A stretch of DNA of 64,000 nucleotides from Agapanthus africanus (lineage: Eukaryota > Streptophyta > Magnoliopsida > Asparagales > Amaryllidaceae): NCBI GenBank assembly GCA_030015575.1, contig JASDDO010000016.1:69437396-69501395 (forward strand), given 5' to 3'. A program made the translations under genes and the position numbers. The notes beneath the pieces are model-generated. The model searched no databases. It worked only from the letters and a program-made list of their open reading frames with translations, and had not been told where the DNA came from. Positions 1 through 10,841 of the stretch are shown here, one piece after another. Each line of letters begins with the position of its first letter. Position 1 is the first letter of the stretch.

Positions 1-612
1 CGGTTTTTGAAAAAATCAAATCACAAAAAAAATGCACACACAACCCTAGATCTAATGGTCACCTAGGTCAAGTCTCTAGACCGCTCCTAGACTTCCAGAA
101 GACAAATTGCAGGATAAATCCTCTACTGCCTCTTTATCCCTTCTGTGGCCAGGTAAGTGCCAGGTAAGTGGGAGGTTCCCCACTACGTAAGTAGTTGGCC
201 TAATTAAGTTACCACTTGCCTTAGACACACTTGCCTTAGACACCACAAAAGAAATGCGGATAAGCAATAGATTACCCACGACCTCCTTCTGTCCTAAATG
301 AGCGCGACGGTCCATAGAATCTTGTCTAGATCTTTTTTAATTAATGAGGGTAATGAGGATTCTCGTTTGTGATTTTTGGGTCTTAGGAAGGGTAATGAAA
401 TCCCCACTTAATCTGAATTTGGTCTTTGCCTCTTAATTTCCGTATTAAAATATGCAAACAACCAAGATCAAAACACGCAACAAATTTATTTCTGCGGCGC
501 TGCGAATTTTTGCAAAGAATCCTGCAGAAAATGGTTATTGGAGAAGATAAGAGAGAAGAGGAGAGAACAGAGAGTATACCACAGAAATCTGAAGAAGTGA
601 TGCTCCTAAAGG

Positions 613-658
613 GCGGCGGAACCGCCGCAAAAACGCTTCATTGGCCGCGGATCCGCGG
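613..658. repeat. GC-rich double palindrome (leader module)
   Basis: Two self-complementary GC blocks, GCGGCGGAACCGCCGC (613-628) and CCGCGGATCCGCGG (645-658), stand in AT-rich sequence about 230 bp from the primer site. The second is a perfect palindrome. The two are also roughly inverted copies of each other, so the transcript could fold either as two hairpins or as one long stem. The same design recurs at 2230-2282, 8094-8136, 19963-20010, 53728-53786 and 63023-63067. Confidence 0.75.
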
Positions 659-886
659 TGGGAAGGAGGGATTAGGGTTTCAAAATTTTCCTGTAGCTTC
701 TGGTACTCCTCTGGAATTTGCAGAACTTCTCTGAATCTTGATCGCACAGCTACAATGATTCCAGATTCCCTCGCAAAAATTAACAACCAATTGTTAAGCA
801 CTTGATGCGAATTTGATCTAAAAAATTCTGATGGAATAATAATTTTTTCAACTCAAATAACAAAAACGAACAAAATAGCACACATC

Positions 887-902
887 CTCGGCAACGGCGC
901 CA
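887..902 (-). other. Primer-binding site, tRNA-Asp type
   Basis: The plus strand reads CTCGGCAACGGCGCCA, the 3' end of a plant tRNA-Asp. The minus-strand RNA would therefore read TGGCGCCGTTGCCGAG just after the 5' LTR, the usual primer site of Athila and many Tat-type gypsy elements. It fixes the orientation of this element as minus and places its 5' LTR immediately to the right, starting at the TG at 905. Confidence 0.7.
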
Positions 903-1987
903 TTTGATTGATCATCTTCATGTGTATTTGGAAAAGTTTTAATCACAACCAAAGAAATTTATACCGCAAACAATTAATGGTGTCGATGTAGCGCGTTAAT
1001 AAATACGGATCGTCCACTGTGATGCGAGTACTTGCTCGATTATGTTAGATTTGAGTTGAAAAGAAAATATAAAAGAAAATGATTCAAGATTTGTGAGATT
1101 TCATTTTAAGAAACAAAAAAAAAGATCTAGAATCAAGAATCAAGAAAATATCCAAACCAATTTAGTTATCAAGATTTGTAGAATAGCTTGTAGGATTCGA
1201 TCAAATTAGTAGTAGAGATGAATCTAGAGATGACTAATCTTATCTATTGATAATTTGTTGCTAGAACGATGGTGACGAATGAAGATTAGAGATCCATTGA
1301 AGAAACTATGGTTTCTCCCTCTCTATCCCTTGTCTTTTCATTGATCATTATTCAGATCTAACTTTTAGCAAAGAGAATCATCAATCGTTTAATCTCTAGT
1401 TTGCAACAAAATTAGCAAGAATGTGATCTCGATCCAAATTAGGTCATTGATGATTCTTTTTCCTAAAGTTCACAAATCTCATAAAACTTAAGATTAGTAA
1501 AAGGATCTTATCATTACTAGATCTACCGATTCTCTCGAATCCTCCACAAGCGGAGATTTCACTCACACATCATGAAAATAAAAGAATCAAGAATGAAGAA
1601 TTTCATAATACAAGAATGTAATGAAAACGAGAATTAACAATTTATCACCTTCATTAAATCTTCTTCAAATTTACACAACTCCTCAATTCGAGGTACAAGA
1701 TTAAGCTTCTGATCGCTCCTTTGAAGAAGTGAATTTGTCGTCGATCTTTGCGAAGCTCGATCGCCGTGAGTCGTGGATCGTCGTGGATCTCTTGCTCGGA
1801 TGATGATCGGCGTTGCGATGAAGGATCGTTGATTGCTCGCTTGATTTGCTTCTCAATGGATCTTGATCTTGAATTGGAATTTGATTTGGATGTTTTTTTG
1901 GATCAAGTTGTGTCACTCAACTTGTGCAAATTTGGCTCAATATTCAACAACTAATTGTGTAACCCCCAAAACCCTAGATCTAGATCC

Positions 1988-1996
1988 CCTTTTATA
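1988..1996 (-). promoter_or_regulatory. TATA box of the Athila-like LTR
   Basis: Minus strand reads TATAAAAGG, a good TATA match, inside the LTR and pointing toward the primer site about 1.1 kb downstream. It would place the U3/R border close to position 1960. Core promoter assignment is by motif only. Confidence 0.45.
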
Positions 1997-2229
1997 AATT
2001 TCAAATGAATCTTCCCTCCAAAGCTAGGTTGTTAGAGAGAGCCTTCTAGAACAAGATGGGTTATTAGGGAGAGCTTTTTAGAATGAGATTGTTACAAGGA
2101 TCCTTCTAGAAGAAGGTTGTTATGCAGAGCCTTCCAGAATGAGCCACGTGGTAATTAAGCATCTTGAAGAGGCAAGGTTGTTGAGACGAAGCTTTTGGAG
2201 AACCGACGTCAATTGATGCCCTAACTCGG

Positions 2230-2282
2230 TCGCGGAACCGCGACAACTCGGCCAACTTGGCCGCGGTTCCGCGGCCAAGTTG
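2230..2282. repeat. GC-rich double palindrome in the Athila-like LTR
   Basis: A first block TCGCGGAACCGCGA (2230-2243) is followed by a perfect 30-bp palindrome (2253-2282) with arms CAACTTGGCCGCGG and a TT centre. The core CGCGG-AACC/GGTT-CCGCG is the same as in the leaders of copia elements C and D. Here it lies in the U3 side of a gypsy LTR rather than in a leader. Confidence 0.8.
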
Positions 2283-2684
2283 TGAGATTACTTGCTCATT
2301 TTTCTGGGGTATTCTGATGTAGTCTTTTGGGTTTCCTTCTGATGTCTGGAATCTTATAATTATTTCTTGGATGCTGCCAAATTTGAATTCTTTGACTTGC
2401 TGTATTTTATCGGCACTTTTATGATTCCGGTTCTTTGACCTGAAGAATTTCCTGCACAATCTTGATGAAAGTGTTGAGATATACAAAATCATGCGTGTAG
2501 TAATAAACACACAATTTCCCTCATAATGCCGTTTATAATGTATAACACATGTTATTTGATATTTTGCAGATGAATTTCTAATATGTGCTATATTAATACC
2601 AAACACCTTTAGATGATTAGAAAGAGTAGGGAAATTGATGTGTTAAGAATGCAAAATTTTCGACTGATCAGTATCCAATACCCA

Positions 2685-5637
2685 ACAATATAGCAGTGGT
2701 TGTAGTATCTCATACTCAACCATCCCAAAATCTCTCGAATCGTATTTGGTGAAGCAGGCCTTGGTGAGTGGATCCTCCGTGTTAACCTTAAAATCTACTC
2801 TCCTTACCTCGATCCCTTGGAGATCAACCATCTCCCTGATCAGGTGATACTTGCCTTAGAATATGTCTGGATCGTTGATGGGACCAGTGTTCCTAGGCCA
2901 AAACCACAACTCCATTGTTGTCACAATAACAATTATTGGACGCTCAATGGTAGGAATCTTGTTCATCTCATGAACAAGTAATGTCCAGACAACCTCTTTG
3001 GTAGCATCGTTGGTAGCAATGTATTCAGCCTTTATCGTCTACTATGCCATGGTATCTAGCTTGGAACTCTTCCAGCATACCATCCCTCTACTGAGGGTAA
3101 AGATAATTCCTGTGACTGACTTTCAGTCGAACTTATCTCTCTGGAAGCTGGAACCAAGAACTTTCTTTTAGTGCTTCTGAAGTACTTAAGAATGTCCTCC
3201 ACAGCTGTCCAGTGATTCTCCCAAGATCCGATTGATTCCTGATCACTACACCTAGTGAGTCATCTACATCTGGTCTGGTACATAACATCGCATACATAAT
3301 AGAGCCTACTGCCGAAGCATAGGTTATCCTTTGCACGCGATCTCTCTCCAAATCAGTCTCGAAAGACATCTTTTTGGAGAGAGTGATCCATGAATAAGTG
3401 GGCGAACCACCATGCATAGAATCTTCCATACTAAACCCCTTTAGTATGGTGTTAATGTACCTGGATTTGGGACACTCCCAACATCTACTTAGATCTATCA
3501 ACATAGATCATTATCCACAAGATGTAGTAGGTATCACCCAGATCTTCTATTGAGAATCGTTGTGATAAGAGGAACTTAACCGAGTGTAGCATAGGAAACA
3601 TTTTCCTATCAAGAGTATGTCATCTACATATAATACGTGGAAGACAGCCTTACTCTTTACAACATTCTTGTATATACAAGGTTCATCTACCTTTTCGATG
3701 AAGTCAAACTCTTTGACTGCCACATCAAAACAGATGTTCCAACTCCGTGATGCCTGCTTTAATCCTGATGGACTTAATCATAGCATTGAAAGTCTCAACT
3801 TTTCCATCTACACCAAGAATCTTCTCAAGATCCATTTGCTCCTAATGGGTTTTATCCCTTCAGGTGCAATATGCAAAGTCATACTTTGTTAGTGTAGATG
3901 GATTCCATCTTTGATCGCATAGCATCTAGCCTTTTCACAGAGTCGCCACTCGTGATGTCCTTCCTGAACCTAGTTGGGCCGTCATCTACTATGATGCAAT
4001 CCTCGCCCCCACTGTCACTGAGAAGACCGTAGTATCTCTTAAGCGGATGAGGAACCCTACCAGATTCGCGGAGAGGGTGAGGTTCGTTGGAGACTATTGA
4101 ATCCTTTGGTTTCACCAAATCATCAGCTGTTAGTTTGTCTAGCTGGAACTCCTTCCAGTTCTACCTCATGACCACTAATTTCTTCACAATAATTTCCTTT
4201 TCTAAAACGGTGGCATGCTGAGAAACAAAACACCTTTTTCTCCTCAGTGTGGTAGAAGATATTCCCTCGCAAATATTTGGGATATCCAACAAACTTATAC
4301 AGATCTGACCTTGCCTCGAGCTTGTCCGGATTTTTCTTTTCAACATAGGCTGGACAGCCCCATATCTTAACTCGTTTAAGACATGGTCTCTTCCCATTCC
4401 ATATCTCATATGGAGTGGTAGGCACTGATTTGGATGGAACACCATTCAATAGGTATGCAGCTTCTCAAGTGCATAACACCCAAAAGAAAATAGGTAACTC
4501 AGAAATACTCATCATAGAGCGCACCATATCTCATAGGGTGCAATACCTCCGCCCCGATACACCGTTGTGCTGTAGTGTATACGAAGGAGTAAGCTGAGAG
4601 AGAATCACATTCTCCGTTTAGAAAATCTAGGAATTCCATGCCTAAGTATTCTCCTCCTCGATCACATCGAAGGACTTAATACTTTTACCCGTCTGGTTCT
4701 TAACTTCAAGCTTATATTCCTTGAATTTCTCAACAGTTTCAGACTTGTGTTTCAACAGGAACATATGTTAGAATCTTGAGAGTTGATCAATGAATATAAT
4801 GAAGTACAAAGAACCAGCCTTGGTATTTGTAGACATAGAACCTTATACATAATCATGTATCCGTCCCAAGAGTTCAGTAACTCTTTCTCTATTTCCAGTA
4901 AACAGAGTATTTGTCATTTTACCTTTGAGACAAGACTGACAAGTAGCACAAGATGAAAATTCGAACAGATTCTCATATTCATCTTTATGTCACTTAGCTG
5001 GTCGTGTCACTTTGATATGACCTAGTCTTTGAACTACTCCTCTTGTGTGTGTTCTAGATACTTTGAACTGTGGTTTGATTTAGAACGTATATGTTATTAT
5101 ATATCATGCCTGATCGAATCAACTCTTGATTCAGGAAAATGTTCATAACACTATCCTCCAATACAGAATCATATCCTTCTTTAACTTAATAAAGAAACCG
5201 ATGTAATGTTGTAAATCAGGTTCGGTATGTAATAACATTCGTTCAGAATCAATGTATTAATACAAGGTGATATCTGCCAACTGACTTGGCTGCAACAATT
5301 GCACAATTCTCTACACTAGAGAAAGATCACCCATTCTCAATTCTCTACCTTTCTGTAGCACATGTAACACATTACATATGCAGGATCCTGTTCCGGAATC
5401 ACAAACCCAGGACGTAGAGGATACTGAGAAACAGTTCTCGGTAATGAACATAGCTGAAGAAGATGTATCAACATGCACTTTTTTCGATTGGGTGGCATGG
5501 GAATCCGAATATTCTCCTATTTCCTGCTTCGACTTATAACAATTATAAGATAGAAAGGAACCAATGTTCCCTAGCATAGTATAATAAGCAGGTTCGGTCA
5601 ATGCATCCATATTTTTATCTTGATTAAGGCGTGACAT
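2685..5637 (-). pseudogene. Copia gag-pol polyprotein, decayed and gag-deleted
   Basis: Minus-strand fragments in polyprotein order match the intact protein of element C. They are a protease piece at 5311-5637 (reads SSTSWVCDSG, so the active-site DTG is DSG), integrase C-terminus at 4123-4449 (VPTTPYEIWNGKRPC), the integrase-RT linker at 3879-4118, an RT active site YVDD at 3619-3630, RT/RNase H at 3133-3504 (YASAVGSIMYAMLCTRPDV) and the RNase H end at 2685-2831 (IEVRRVDFKVNTEDPLTKA). Frameshifts and stops separate them. Between the leader and the protease only about 200 nt remain where element C has about 900 nt of gag including its zinc knuckle, so most of gag was deleted. Confidence 0.85.
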
Positions 5638-6078
5638 GGTCGCTACCAGGAGAGAAAGAAGAAAACACTCTGTGTACGTTCTGGCAAGATTAGATTTGGT
5701 TATTATTTTATCTAATCAGGATCGCTCCTATTATTTTTATCAAATCTTCCTTCAAACCCTAAAAGGTAAGAATAGCCGGGATTAATTACACCCTATAAGT
5801 TCGCCAATCTTTCGGCCAGGCCATTGTTGGTACTTTGAGGGAGGTTTCCCGTGCTTTCGTACGGACCTAATTAAAATAAACCTCGTTTTCCCAGCGGCGT
5901 AACCCCGTTAACACCTTTCTAGACACCTACTTGATTGGCCAACTGTAATGTGTAAAACTCTCCCAGGAGTAACTCTTACTCGCAGTAGGTATCGGGATCC
6001 AACTATCTCATAGAAGGTATGCAATCTAATTGCAAATTTCAACACTTGAAATTTCCGATAACATTTTACCCCTAGTGA

Positions 6079-6281
6079 CTTATGACCTTAACTATGGTCA
6101 ACAAATCATAAGCACTAGTCAATTTTTACCCGTCATTTTCTGATTAATTAGACCCACCCACATGACCCTTAACTATGGTCAACAAAGTCATATGACTGTT
6201 CTAATTAATCGTATCATATGCTGTGTAGAAGACATCACTTAACTACCACACACTACGTCTTAACTATGGTCAACAAACGTA
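6079..6281 (-). repeat. Three hairpin units in the leader of element A
   Basis: Each unit has a core CTTAACTATGGTCAACAAA (plus strand) enclosed by its own outer stem: CTTATGA/TCATAAG (6079-6112), ATGAC/GTCAT (6162-6191) and TACGT/ACGTA (6254-6281). The core is common to the three units while the outer stems differ. Homologous units with different but still pairing stems lie in B (18213-18424), C (52405-52614) and D (61277-61486). Confidence 0.7.
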
Positions 6282-6423
6282 TCACGAATACTAAGTAATA
6301 TACTTCCTAAAATGACGGAGGGTTACGACAGGTTTTTAAGAAAACCTTTTACGTAATGAACTTGATATCGTCGTAGAATCGAGTGATTTTGAAAAGGAGT
6401 GTTTTTGAGGATTTACTAGTTTT

Positions 6424-6667
6424 GCTAAAGAGGTCACTCCCGGAGAAGGGATCTCGGCTCTTTCCATATCGAATAAGGTGCAGGATATTTCACAATTACC
6501 ATTATGCAAAGCAAAAACTATAGAAGCAATCAAAAGACAAACCGAGTAGGTTATAGCATCTGCTAGTTTCGCTAAAGAGGTCACTCCCGGTGAAGGGATC
6601 TCGGCTCTTTCCTTATCGAATAAGGTGCTGGATATTCTACAAGGAATACCGCTATGCAAAGCAAGAA
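6424..6667 (-). repeat. Tandem duplicated leader block, period 147 bp
   Basis: Two copies start at 6424 and 6571 and share the plus-strand string GAAGGGATCTCGGCTCTTTC and a downstream ATGCAAAGCAA. On the minus strand both copies can be read as a peptide containing ERAEIPSPGVTSL. In elements B and D the same nucleotides are duplicated, but one copy falls in another frame, so the block is conserved as nucleotide sequence rather than protein. Confidence 0.7.
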
Positions 6668-6720
6668 CTAGAGCTACCAGTTTTAAACACGTTTCTACAT
6701 TATCTTTAGGTTTCTTTTAT

Positions 6721-6741
6721 TTCATTAATCTCATTAATGAA
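6721..6741 (-). other. Conserved small leader hairpin (element A)
   Basis: TTCATTAAT and ATTAATGAA form a perfect 9-bp stem with a 3-nt loop, followed by AGTCCCAT. Elements B and D have GCATTGAT/ATCAATGC in the same place followed by the same AGTCCCAT, so at least two base pairs changed on both sides. Confidence 0.65.
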
Positions 6742-8059
6742 GTCCCATTAATTATTCTTCCCAAGCATCACATATGAAAAAAATAGCAATATTAATTATA
6801 TCTTATATATATAATATATGCATTCATCTCAGAAGATATCAAGCGATCACATCACAAAATATCAACAGCAGAAGAACACATATGAAATATTGGATATACT
6901 AGGAATTCCGTGTTTTAAATTAAGCCAGTATAAAACACGGATTACACAGTCGCGATGAATAGCCAAACCCACATCCTTAGACCCCTATGAGAGCGGCAAG
7001 CAACCCTCCCAATTCTAGGGTTAGGAGACCCGGTCTCGACTCCTCGAGATGGTGTCCCACTGGACCCTAGAACCCGGTTACTTGTGCTCTCCGCCTTGGG
7101 TCTATCCTAATGCGGAAAAGTAAATAATATACATCAATAGTGACATCATCCTCAATCCGGAAGTGCCCCAATAAAAGAATATTACATACAAGCTTTTACA
7201 TGAATGAAAATGAAAAACTCTCATCTCACATAAAAAAACCGGCTATTCAAAACACGATGATCCAATATAACATATCACAGCAACACATAACATCACATGT
7301 CATCAACGTAAGTAAATATGCGTATCCCATTTGTCATTGACATATAGCAACGAAACCGACGATACACCACATATTACACTTACTGTCGCAGAAAAGAAAG
7401 TGAAAAACTTCAACAATTGGAATCCGCAACCACCTTAGACATCATAAACCCAATATATCACATACTTTTGATTTCATGCCCAAGAAAATGAATTCCTTAG
7501 ACATCACATGCCTAATAATTATAAACCCCGCATTTTAGTCTCGATATTGAAAACACTTTCCAATAACCAGTCGGGTAATTCAACAAGATTCCCGATAACC
7601 TGATTGAATGCTCGTCGGAAACTTTAGTAGACGGCCACACTCCGATGCCATCGACGAAGTGCACTAAGGCGGAACACCGCGGCCGCGAGCACCCGAACGG
7701 ATGCTTTTGGCGACGGGATTCTTCTATAGTCACTTGGTCGGGGCTATAGGGCGTGGCTATCTAGTAAGGTTACCCGGCGATTATTCACGTATACCACGTA
7801 ATTGCGACGGACTTTTGATCCACATCAAAATTCTGTGCCAACCGATCAAATAAGACTAAACTGTTAGATTTATACAATTCAAACTAGTTATCACATAACT
7901 AAATTTGTGGATTCCAAATATTGTATCACAATCACAGATAGCTAGACGAAGTTTAACATTTAGATCGAATAACTAGCACCCAAAATTTCCCAACAAGCTC
8001 AACAATTGAGCGGAGTTCAAAAAGTACCCAGAAACTGCCACAACTCTAATAAACCATCC

Positions 8060-8219
8060 GTAGAAGGGCCGACCCATGCCTCACTCATGTCGCCACGGAA
8101 CTGCGGAAAACCTTAGGGTATCATCATGGTTCCGTGATCCAAAAATTCAAGTTTGGGTATCGTTCTTCTAGAGGGTCCACAGACTCGCTTGCATGATTTT
8201 CTGAAGATTTTAAACTCGG
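8060..8219. repeat. Module shared between copia A leader and gypsy-type family G
   Basis: About 160 bp beginning GTAGAAGGGC and containing TTCTTCTAGAGGGTCCA and TTGCATG align by eye with 30035-30192 and 37609-37766 inside the non-coding internal regions of family G. Within it CACGGAAC (8094-8101) and GTTCCGTG (8129-8136) form an 8-bp inverted pair, an eroded form of the GC palindromes of the other elements. Confidence 0.7.
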
Positions 8220-8683
8220 AAAAAATCCAACACTTGGAAAATTTCCAGCGAGGAAAAATTGGGTTATTGATATCCGTTCAAACTTTTTAAGATTGTCTAA
8301 ATAACCCGAATACATGTTAGAATTATGACTATGAAACACTCCGAGTTGCTTTTGCAGAAAATTAACATCACATGCAAATTTAGCAAAAAATAGCAACACC
8401 TGAAACACTAAAACCCAGATACTGGAATTCTGAAATAATTTGAAGCCCAAATTCCTTAATGGGGACGGCTTGCTCGGATTATAGGGTAAAGTGCTCTGCT
8501 AAAAACCGGCTAAATGAGTTCAAATTTCTTCTGTGCTCATGTCGTATCTCATACAACATTCTGCAGTTGTTTAAAAAAATTTTACAGGCCGTTTTAAATT
8601 CGACAGAAACCGGGTTGCAATGTTTAAAGTTTTGGAGTAGTTTCGGTTTCGTAATCTAACAAACATCGTTTAAATCTCTAGCT

Positions 8684-8698
8684 TGGCTCTGATACCAC
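8684..8698 (-). other. Primer-binding site of element A, initiator tRNA-Met
   Basis: The minus strand reads GTGGTATCAGAGCCA directly after the LTR end. TGGTATCAGAGC is the standard plant copia primer site complementary to initiator tRNA-Met. It fixes the minus orientation of element A. Confidence 0.9.
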
Positions 8699-10841
8699 TG
8701 TAGGGTTCCGTAGCATGGCATCAAGATTTCGGGAGGCATCGTCCATGCCGTTTTCAAATTTTTGCCGTTCTAAATAACCATAACCTAGAATCTTTAACTA
8801 GAGATTTAAACAAACTAGCAATGTTAACAGCTTAACATCTAAGTGAATGAGGAATACAACCTTTGTAGACTGATCCTTCACTTCTAAAGCTCCGTGTAGT
8901 AGTCCCTTCGCTGCGAGTAGTGATCTCCCGAACTCTAGTATGGGTTCTCTTGGAGAAATGAACAAGTTTCCACGAAGTCTTCGAGGCCGAAGATGATCTA
9001 CGTCGAGGAGACCTCTTCACTAATATGTGAATTAGTGAAGCAAACACCCTAAACAAAATAGATAAAAGTAGAGGATGATGAAGTAGGAAATGAGCTCTCT
9101 TTAGTTTTCTTTTTCTCACAATATTTTCTCACCTTAAGAAAAGCTAGTGAGATTTCTCATGAGGAAGAAGAAGCTCAAGTATCAAGATGAGAGAATGAAC
9201 TCATGAGGTGAGAATGACAACCATGGGTGAGTTAGTGTCATACACTAACTCATGTAGAGAGTTAACCATGGCTTATCAATAATGGTTAGGTTAATAAATA
9301 TCTACAAGTAAAACAAAATTAGTGGACTTGGTCAATGGTTCCACAAGCTTCTACAAGCTTCAACCATGTGACTTATTCCATCTAATTTTTATTAACCTTA
9401 AATAAATAAACCATCACATTATTAAGCATGGTGTAAGTCTCATACACCCATGTCGCATGTGGCATCAAGCATGACACAATAGTTGTTCATTAATATATAT
9501 CACATATATACTATATGCACACAAGTGAGAAAAGAAATCTTAAGTGAGCTAATATTAGTTAATGCAAGATAATATATCAAATATATAATTATACATTAAA
9601 TTATTAAATCAACACTTGATTTAATAATCCGGTATATCATATACAACCGACTAAAATCAAATGTAACAATCTATCGAATCAACACTTGATTCGATATCCC
9701 GGCTATATCACATACAACCGTCCGATATCACACATCACGGGAATAGAATACGGTATCACATATGCGCATTAATCTCGGTCCCGCACATATCACATATGTG
9801 CTCCTAGTTTGTTTCGCATGAACCAGGAAACCTCTGTGTAGGACTCTAAAGACTCGTCAATACGCCGGCAGTAGGTGATGATCACATTAAAAACCCATAA
9901 GCCGCAAGCGGTCTGCTAAACGTAACGGCCACTCCGGTATTGAGCGATCAAAAGATCAACAAGCAAGCCTGCTCGTACTCCTGGGAATCCAATTAGTAAC
10001 ACTACCGTACAGTCCGGTCTCTTCGTCAGATATGTCGCATATCAACAGCCTGGGGTGGTATAACGTCAGACCCTAATAGCCTAATAAGTCATGCTGATGC
10101 AAGGTCCATAACGGTTCAAGAAACTACTGATAACACTTACCAGTAGATCTCAGCAATCCTGGCTAGGGATTTCCTGTTATGGCCAATCGAGCATAGCACA
10201 ACATCAACTCCCAATACCGGGAGAGACGGATCCCTTCCTATCGCTCATTGCCTCCATGTGACTCGGGACTGTACCCAAAATCCACCTTTTTACACGATCT
10301 CTTGACCGTGGTATGGTGGAAATCAAAGCACAGTAGGAATCACACAAGACTCTATGACGATCTCGGGTCGACGATAGGTATAATACCATCTAGGAGTTCT
10401 CGGCGAGTCCGTTCAGTGTACCCAGTCTCCACTGAGCACCCGTATACCTTCTCTGATGTCAAACACCAATGGATGTGGGATAATCCATCACCTATCATAT
10501 GGGCCAAGAAGCGTACACGCTAGTTTACTTTGGAGTATCGATGCCCTGTCTCGATACTCCCACGACTAGGAACAATTATAGGGTGTACTTGTGGACTACC
10601 CTTGGTCCCACTAGTATGATATACATCATAGTCCTGGTAGTCAAGTAAACATCCTAACACTTTATCAACATGTGAGAGCAAGACAGCATCACTTATACAA
10701 GTCAACATCTTAAGACAAAGTGCAACTAGATATCATACTATCATGTCAAGCAAGAAAGTCCTCCCTATATATTTCCAATTATCCACTGCAATATACATCC
10801 CATGTATAGTAATGGCCTCTAGGGCATACATATAACTAACA
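8699..10841 (-). mobile_element. 5' LTR of copia element A (2,143 bp)
   Basis: The LTR runs from TGTAGGGTTCC, adjoining the primer site, to ATAACTAACA. It is about 2.1 kb, the size of the LTRs of B, C and D, with which it shares islands including GGACTCTAAAGACTCG (9841-9856) and a stem-loop at 10532-10560. The flank to the right resumes inside a gypsy-type LTR, so the target duplication is probably CCTGC (10842-10846); its left partner is outside the window. A relative of this LTR lies at 22884-24285. Confidence 0.85.
10532..10560. other. Conserved LTR stem-loop
   Basis: GGAGTATCGA and TCGATACTCC are perfect 10-bp inverted arms around the loop TGCCCTGTC. Left arm and loop are unchanged in the LTRs of B (14249), C (47626) and D (57231); the right arm there carries one or two changes. 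A role in R-region folding or 3'-end formation is possible but not shown. Confidence 0.65.

Larger units (their letters stand above)
1..904 (-). mobile_element. Internal leader fragment of an Athila/Tat-like gypsy element
   Basis: This is the stretch to the left of a tRNA-Asp primer-binding site, so in the minus-strand sense it is the start of the internal region of a Ty3/gypsy element that continues beyond the window. I see no gag or pol motif in either strand; the short open frames carry no recognisable domain. The only notable structure is a pair of GC-rich palindromes at 613-658, of the type found in other elements of the window. Assignment rests on the primer site and the LTR-like sequence next to it, not on coding sequence, so the family is tentative. 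Confidence 0.5.
905..2653 (-). mobile_element. Probable 5' LTR of the Athila-like element
   Basis: The segment starts with TG two bases from the tRNA-Asp primer site and ends near ATGCA at 2653, beyond which decayed copia pol sequence of element A begins. A length of about 1.75 kb fits Athila LTRs. A TATA-like box lies at 1988-1996 on the minus strand and a 30-bp palindrome at 2253-2282. No second LTR or target duplication is inside the window, so the right end is an estimate. The likely history is insertion of this element near the 3' end of element A. Confidence 0.5.
5638..8683 (-). other. Untranslated leader of element A
   Basis: About 3 kb without recognisable coding sequence lies between the primer site and the remains of gag. 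It contains three hairpin units at 6079-6281, a 147-bp-period tandem duplication at 6424-6667, a 9-bp hairpin at 6721-6741, a GC/arginine-rich block near 6960-7110 that is also present in B, C and D, and an inverted CACGGAAC/GTTCCGTG pair at 8094-8136. The order of these blocks matches the leaders of B, C and D. Open frames here have no similarity to known domains and are not called as genes. Confidence 0.7.
2654..8698 (-). mobile_element. Internal region of degenerate copia element A
   Basis: This is the internal region of an old Ty1/copia element read on the minus strand. From right to left it holds a tRNA-Met primer site (8684-8698), a 3-kb untranslated leader (5638-8683) and a broken polyprotein (2685-5637). 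Its 5' LTR follows at 8699-10841. The 3' LTR is not present; only about 30 bp beyond the decayed polypurine tract remain before the Athila-like LTR, so the rest was probably displaced to the left by that insertion. The leader carries the three hairpin units and short hairpin also found in elements B, C and D, but I did not find the 95-nt conserved block. Confidence 0.75.

Noticed and set aside
6336..6659. Repeated peptide ERAEIPSPGVTSL as a small leader-encoded protein
   Set aside because: In B and D one copy of the same nucleotides is in a different frame and the frames are interrupted. Nucleotide-level conservation explains it better.
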